From Plazaster borealis (taxonomy: Eukaryota; Echinodermata; Asteroidea; Forcipulatida; Labidiasteridae), in contig CM037462.1 of NCBI GenBank assembly GCA_021014325.1, positions 8,476,501 to 8,540,500 on the forward strand: a DNA stretch of 64,000 bases. Direction: 5' to 3'. This document shows positions 63,636 to 64,000 of this stretch, one piece after another. Made by a program: the position numbers and the translations under genes. Each line of letters begins with the position of its first letter. The stretch's first letter is position 1. Below the pieces are notes generated by a model, which did no database searches, was not told the DNA's origin, and saw nothing but the letters and a program-made list of their open reading frames with translations.

Positions 63636-64000
63636 CGGAGCGCTGGAAGTGCCCTCCAACTTGTTTGGATCCTGAGATAATTTACTGCAGGATGATGGCA
63701 TTATAAACGTAAGATGGCGACATCCTGAGATGAGTTATCTCGGGATGACGACATCCTGAAAGTAGAATGTTGTCTCTACAAGATAATTTATATTGGGTTC
63801 TCGACATTTTCAGGATGTTATCATCCAAAGATGAATATCTGTGGATGTCGACATAGTACATTCAGGATGTCGGCAACCCGAGATAATTTATCTCAGGATG
63901 TCAACATCTTACTTTCATGATGTCGACATCCTAAGATAAAATCGGGAAAACGACATCTTATTTCAGGATGTCGTCATCCCGAGATAAATCATCTCAAGAT
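63636..64000. mobile_element. Second minisatellite-filled MITE, cut by the window end
   Basis: Begins GTACGGAGCGCTGGAAGTGCC like the element at 48651, then many GGATGTCGACATC / GAGATAATTTATCTC units. Confidence 0.75.

Noticed and set aside
61476..64000. Further exons of amylase D in the window
   Set aside because: No YLAPNGFGG or later amylase motif found on the plus strand after 61615.

Overview
The window looks like nuclear DNA of an echinoderm, possibly a sea star. The grounds are spliced genes with GT/AG introns, three-exon animal-type alpha-amylases carrying the extra C-terminal domain known from marine invertebrates, a C-type lectin, and a dense load of SINEs, MITEs, foldback elements and one large Polinton. 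The species is inference; nothing in the sequence names it.

Layout. 1-4313: non-coding DNA with a four-unit tandem array of a tRNA-derived SINE (1591-2818). 4319-19783: a 15,465-bp Polinton/Maverick with 270-bp terminal inverted repeats and a short target duplication (AAAGC). It carries a protein-primed family B DNA polymerase, a retroviral-type integrase, an FtsK/HerA-type packaging ATPase, a likely double-jelly-roll major capsid protein, two tandem penton-like minor capsid proteins, and several small membrane or Cys-rich proteins. No adenovirus-type protease was found. Polymerase and ATPase are each frameshifted once in an A-rich run. A family of 22-bp palindromes (10-bp arms, 2-bp spacer) is scattered between and inside its genes, and the two arms of different subtypes change together.

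19790-64000 is an alpha-amylase cluster in repeat-rich DNA. Gene A (+, exons 2-3 at 20336-22652) is open and spliceable but has lost all three catalytic acids. Genes B (-, 35213-44585, 5' exon near 47640) and C (-, 51499-55090, 5' exon near 57126) are recent duplicates with intact active sites. B has lost its normal stop codon and its linker. Gene D (+) shows a TATA box, a non-coding exon and coding exon 1 (61476-61615); the rest lies beyond the window. A single-exon C-type lectin with a PAN/apple-like tail (30055-30795, -) lies between A and B.

Intron 1 of gene B is about 6.7 kb against about 0.4 kb in C. It grew by insertion of a hAT-like element, a LINE relic, a 2.37-kb foldback element with a target duplication (the empty site is visible in gene C) and SINEs. 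A TTAA-targeting MITE family occurs in at least eight places, one copy sitting exactly inside a SINE. The Polinton and the amylase cluster are unrelated in function. The Polinton may sit in intron 1 of gene A, because it ends about 550 bp before exon 2 and no exon 1 of A was found in the window.
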